Shown in pieces: positions 61,163-64,000 of a stretch of 64,000 nucleotides of DNA. How positions within the stretch are numbered: position 1 is the stretch's first letter; each line of letters starts with the position of its first letter. The notes below the pieces were generated by a model. That model did no database searches. It was not told the DNA's origin and was given only the letters and a program-made list of their open reading frames with translations. The DNA lies in contig CM055068.1 of assembly GCA_029204045.2 (NCBI GenBank), positions 34,859,345 through 34,923,344 on the forward strand, given 5' to 3'. The DNA comes from Tillandsia leiboldiana. Lineage: Eukaryota; Streptophyta; Magnoliopsida; Poales; Bromeliaceae. Position numbers and translations under genes: made by a program.

Positions 61163-63983
61163 TGTCACGCCCCGGGGGTTTTATTTTAGCGGAAACGATA
61201 CCTCAAAGTACGCGTAAAGTGCGTACATCTTTTTTGTTTTTTTTTTTTTTTTTGATTGTTTAAAAACCTCCTTCCCCGGCGCGTGCCCAGACCCGCCACA
61301 TATACAGATTCACTCGAAAATCGGGCAGAGTCTCCTCTGTATATGCACGGCGTCGCGGCTGTTACAATAGTCGAGCATAAGCAACCATTTTCCCTTTTTA
61401 ATCACAACAGTTCGAAGTAGTACGGTGCATGAAGACTAAACAATACCCGTGGCCAGTCTAGTTGAAAGTAAAAACTCACCGCTTGAAAACAGGCCCACAC
61501 AGCCTTAGGTTTTGAAAACAGATTGGAAAACGGCATAAATCCACAAGGTTTAGAAAACGGCCCAACGGGAACAATAAAGGAATTAGTAGTGCATAACCAG
61601 CAAGAAAGTACTCAACATCCACACGACCCCACAAGGGTATCGAGAACCACACAATAACCTACTGTTCTGAATGATATGCAGAGAAAGTAAATGATACAGC
61701 ATACTAGGGCTCCCTCAGCCTGTCTGCTACCACCTCGGCCTCACCGTCGCCTACCTCTACCCCCTGGAGGTACCTGTCACAGAGTGGGTAGTCAGCGACA
61801 CTATCATAAGAGTAGTACTAAAACAGTAAAGTAATACCAAGTCACCAAAGCAAGACTAGCCGGAACAACCGCTCTACTCGTAACGGTAACTCGCAACCAC
61901 CTGTACCACCTGTAACACCTGTAACCCCGGTAACACCTGTAACACCTGACCGCGTCGGGCACCGGACCCGGCGGTCTCACACCTGACTACATCGGGATCC
62001 AATCCCACGGTAGTCTCACACCTGTAACACCTGACCGCGTCGGGCACCGGACCCGGCGGTCTCACACCTGACTACATCGGGATCCAATCCCACGGTAGTC
62101 TCACACCTGACCACATCGGGATCCAATCCCACGGTGGTCCCACCGCTCGCACCTCGCTGCCTCAGACCCCCCAGCGGTCAGGGGCCCCCCACTACGTCAC
62201 CTCGTGGGGTAACACGGGTCAAAGACCGCCTTTCCGGAAAAGAGCACCCTTTGCGGTGGCCAAACCGCGGGTGCGCGTGTCGCAGCTCGAGCATAAGTAA
62301 CCAGTAACCAAGTAACCAAGTAACCAAGTATCCAAGTAACCATGTATCCAAGTAACCAAGTATCCAAGTAACCATGTATCCAAGTAACCAAGTATCCAAG
62401 TAACCATGTCACCATGTCACGGGGTAAGGTAGTACATCATAGAAACCATCAACGTTAGTACCGATAGATAATGAAAAGTCCCTGTCGGATTACCAACATA
62501 ATACTCCCGTAAACCCACCTTGTTGTCGCGCTCCTGACTGATGTAAGGTTCTCTCGCGTCTCGGGTGTCCACCCGGACCTACACGAATCTGTCATATAGG
62601 AGTCAGCAACTTAAGGCTTTGTCAGACTAATGATTAGAGCGCCCGGCGCCCTCTCACCTTGCGTACAATTCACACATGTATGCGCCTGGCCCCGCATGGC
62701 TGGGCGGTGTACTAACCGCGTGCGGCCGTCCGCATGCGGCGGCGCCCGCATGCGGCGGCGCACAAGCGGCCGCGCCCGCATGCGGAGGCGCCCGCAAGCG
62801 GCGGCGCCCGCATGCGGAGGCGCCCGCATGCGGCAGCCCGCAAGCGGCGTCGCCCGCATGCGGAGGCGCCCGCATGCGGCAGCCCGCAAGCGGCGGCGCC
62901 CGCATGCGGAGGCGCCCGCATGCGGCAGCCCGCAAGCGGCGGCGCCCGCATGCGGCAGTCCGCATGCGGTGCCGCCCGCCTGTGGCGGCGCCCGCATGCG
63001 GCAGCCCGCATGCGGTGCCGCCGTGCGCGCCGGATTCCGGCGGTGCCCACGCCCCTTCTTTTTCTTCCCCCCCCCCCTCTCGTCCGCTCCAACCAAGAAC
63101 GGGGCGAGAAGGCAAAACCCTAGCGTGCTCACCTCGGTTGTCGGAGGGAGAGGCGATCCGATCCTGCGCGTTCGGCTACAAGGAATGTGAGGACGCTTCC
63201 TTCTCCTTCCTTGGTCTCGCCTCTTGGGTCCTCCGCGCAGTCGGTGAGGAAGCAGAAGGGTTTGGTTTGGGAAACTGAAGGGTTGGGGAAATGGGGTCTC
63301 GTACGTAGGTGACTTGTGGGGAAAAGTGGAAAGATACGGGTAGTTAAGGGGAGTGTGGTGGTTTAAGGGGAGTGGGTAGTTAAAGGGAGTTACGGGTGGT
63401 TAGGGGAGTTGTGGGTAGTTAAGGGAAGTGGTTAGTTATGGGGAGTGGGTAGTTATGGGGAGTGGGTAGTTATGGGAAGTTGCGGGTAGTTAGGGGAGTT
63501 GTGGGTAGTTACGGGAAGTTGCGGGTAGTTAGGGGAGTTGTGGGTAGTTACGGGAAGTTGCGGGTAGTTAGGGGAGTTGTGGGTAGTTATGGGAAGTTGT
63601 ACGACGGGGAAAAATAACGGGAGTAATTTAAGGTGGCGGGAGCGGTTAAATTAGGGAATGGGAAATCAACCCAGTTCAAGTTAAAACGGGTCCAAATCAG
63701 GTGCGAACTAGAGTCCGGTCTGTCTGAAAAATCGCGTTATCCACCTGAACCGTTAGTTACCTTCCGGAATTTATTCCGGGAGATTCCGGCGTCGGAATTC
63801 AAAACCGTTCTCGCCGCCACTCTCCGTTTCGCGAGCCCTATTAACTAAAAATACCCGCGGGCCCCGACGGTCTGTCCGGAAACAAGGAATTATTCGATCA
63901 TCCCCTAATCCCCCTGAAACGAAAAGCGGAAATAACGAACCAAAAGTAGACCCTTAAAATATTTTAAACAAGCGGCTATTACA
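61163..63983 (-). mobile_element. gypsy-E 5' LTR
   Basis: 2821 bp; same repeat blocks as the 3' LTR. Differences seen by eye: C/T at 55414/61728, G/A in GTCCGCCCGG/GTCCACCCGG, one G/T in the CGCATGCGG array, one change with a one-base deletion near 63732 (AAAACCGCG/AAATCGCG), and one additional 46-bp unit. Confidence 0.94.
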
Positions 63984-63988
63984 TTTCG
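63984..63988. repeat. target-site duplication TTTCG, right copy
   Basis: Matches 54844-54848. Bases 63989-64000 resume the gypsy-D 5' LTR. Confidence 0.93.
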
Positions 63989-64000
63989 TGAAAGTCTCAA
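63989..64000 (-). mobile_element. gypsy-D 5' LTR resumes
   Basis: Twelve bases after the gypsy-E insertion, continuing the LTR left at 54848; cut by the window end. Confidence 0.6.

Larger units (their letters stand above)
54849..63983 (-). mobile_element. gypsy-E: complete but gag-less Ty3/gypsy element (family A)
   Basis: 9135-bp minus-strand element with both LTRs (54849-57624 and 61163-63983), primer-binding site, polypurine tract and perfect TTTCG duplications. The 3.5 kb interior carries pol from just after the protease active site to the chromodomain-like end, and nothing between pol and the leader but about 190 bases. No gag, zinc knuckle or DTG is present. LTRs differ by a few substitutions and one 46-bp repeat unit, so insertion was recent. 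It must have been packaged and processed with proteins from another copy. Confidence 0.92.

Noticed and set aside
1..64000. Host protein-coding, tRNA or rRNA genes
   Set aside because: None recognised; every open frame with a recognisable domain belongs to a retrotransposon.

Overview
This window is plant nuclear DNA made almost entirely of LTR retrotransposons inserted into one another. The Ty1/copia and Ty3/gypsy pol motifs, the primer-binding sites matching the initiator-methionine tRNA 3' end (TGGTATCAGAG...), the kilobase-scale LTRs and the polypurine tracts ending in AGGGGGAGA or GGGGAGGA all point to an angiosperm with a repeat-rich genome. I recognise no host gene, tRNA, rRNA or CRISPR array. 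The species cannot be told from this. Two 100-base runs of N (16809-16908, 46973-47072) are assembly gaps.

Layout. 1-3979: minus-strand Sirevirus-like copia element (copia-1) whose gag-pol frame carries five stop codons; gypsy-B cuts it at 3980. 3980-6334 and 25986-28341: the two halves of the 4.7 kb 5' LTR of plus-strand gypsy-B; its decayed internal region is 28342-30776. 6335-8629 and 25282-25980: a minus-strand solo LTR (family A) inside that LTR, with target-site duplication (TSD) CTAGT. 8630-25276: a young full-length gypsy element (gypsy-1, family B) inside the solo LTR, with TSD CCCTT and LTRs of 3302 and 3300 bp; an N gap in its interior is flanked by two copies of the same 4.7 kb, most simply an assembly error. 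30777-31402 and 38724-41251: minus-strand gypsy-C, inserted into the reverse transcriptase of gypsy-B. 31403-38723: a family A element (gypsy-2) in an inverted, rearranged state that makes a large inverted repeat. 41252-46972: minus-strand Sirevirus-like copia-2, which has gag but no pol and whose LTR carries eight copies of a 10-bp palindrome upstream of the TATA box. 47073-54848 (resuming at 63989): minus-strand gypsy-D, family B. 54849-63983: family A element gypsy-E inside the 5' LTR of gypsy-D, complete with TSD TTTCG and near-identical LTRs, yet with no gag and no protease active site.

How the parts relate. Families A and B are both Tekay/Del-like Ty3/gypsy elements (pol order PR-RT-RNase H-integrase, with a chromodomain-like C-terminus). 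They share the LTR end GGGGCGTGACA and a small hairpin just upstream of the polypurine tract. Family B carries gag and pol and, apart from indels that cluster at the gap, gypsy-1 looks capable of autonomy. Both family A copies with internal sequence lack a recognisable gag, and gypsy-E inserted recently, so its particle protein was probably supplied in trans. Copia-2 shows the opposite loss (gag kept, pol missing). The most interesting signals are the palindrome array in the copia-2 LTR, the gag-less but young family A, the GC-rich palindromic arrays that differ in sequence but sit at the same place in each family A LTR, and the inversion at gypsy-2.
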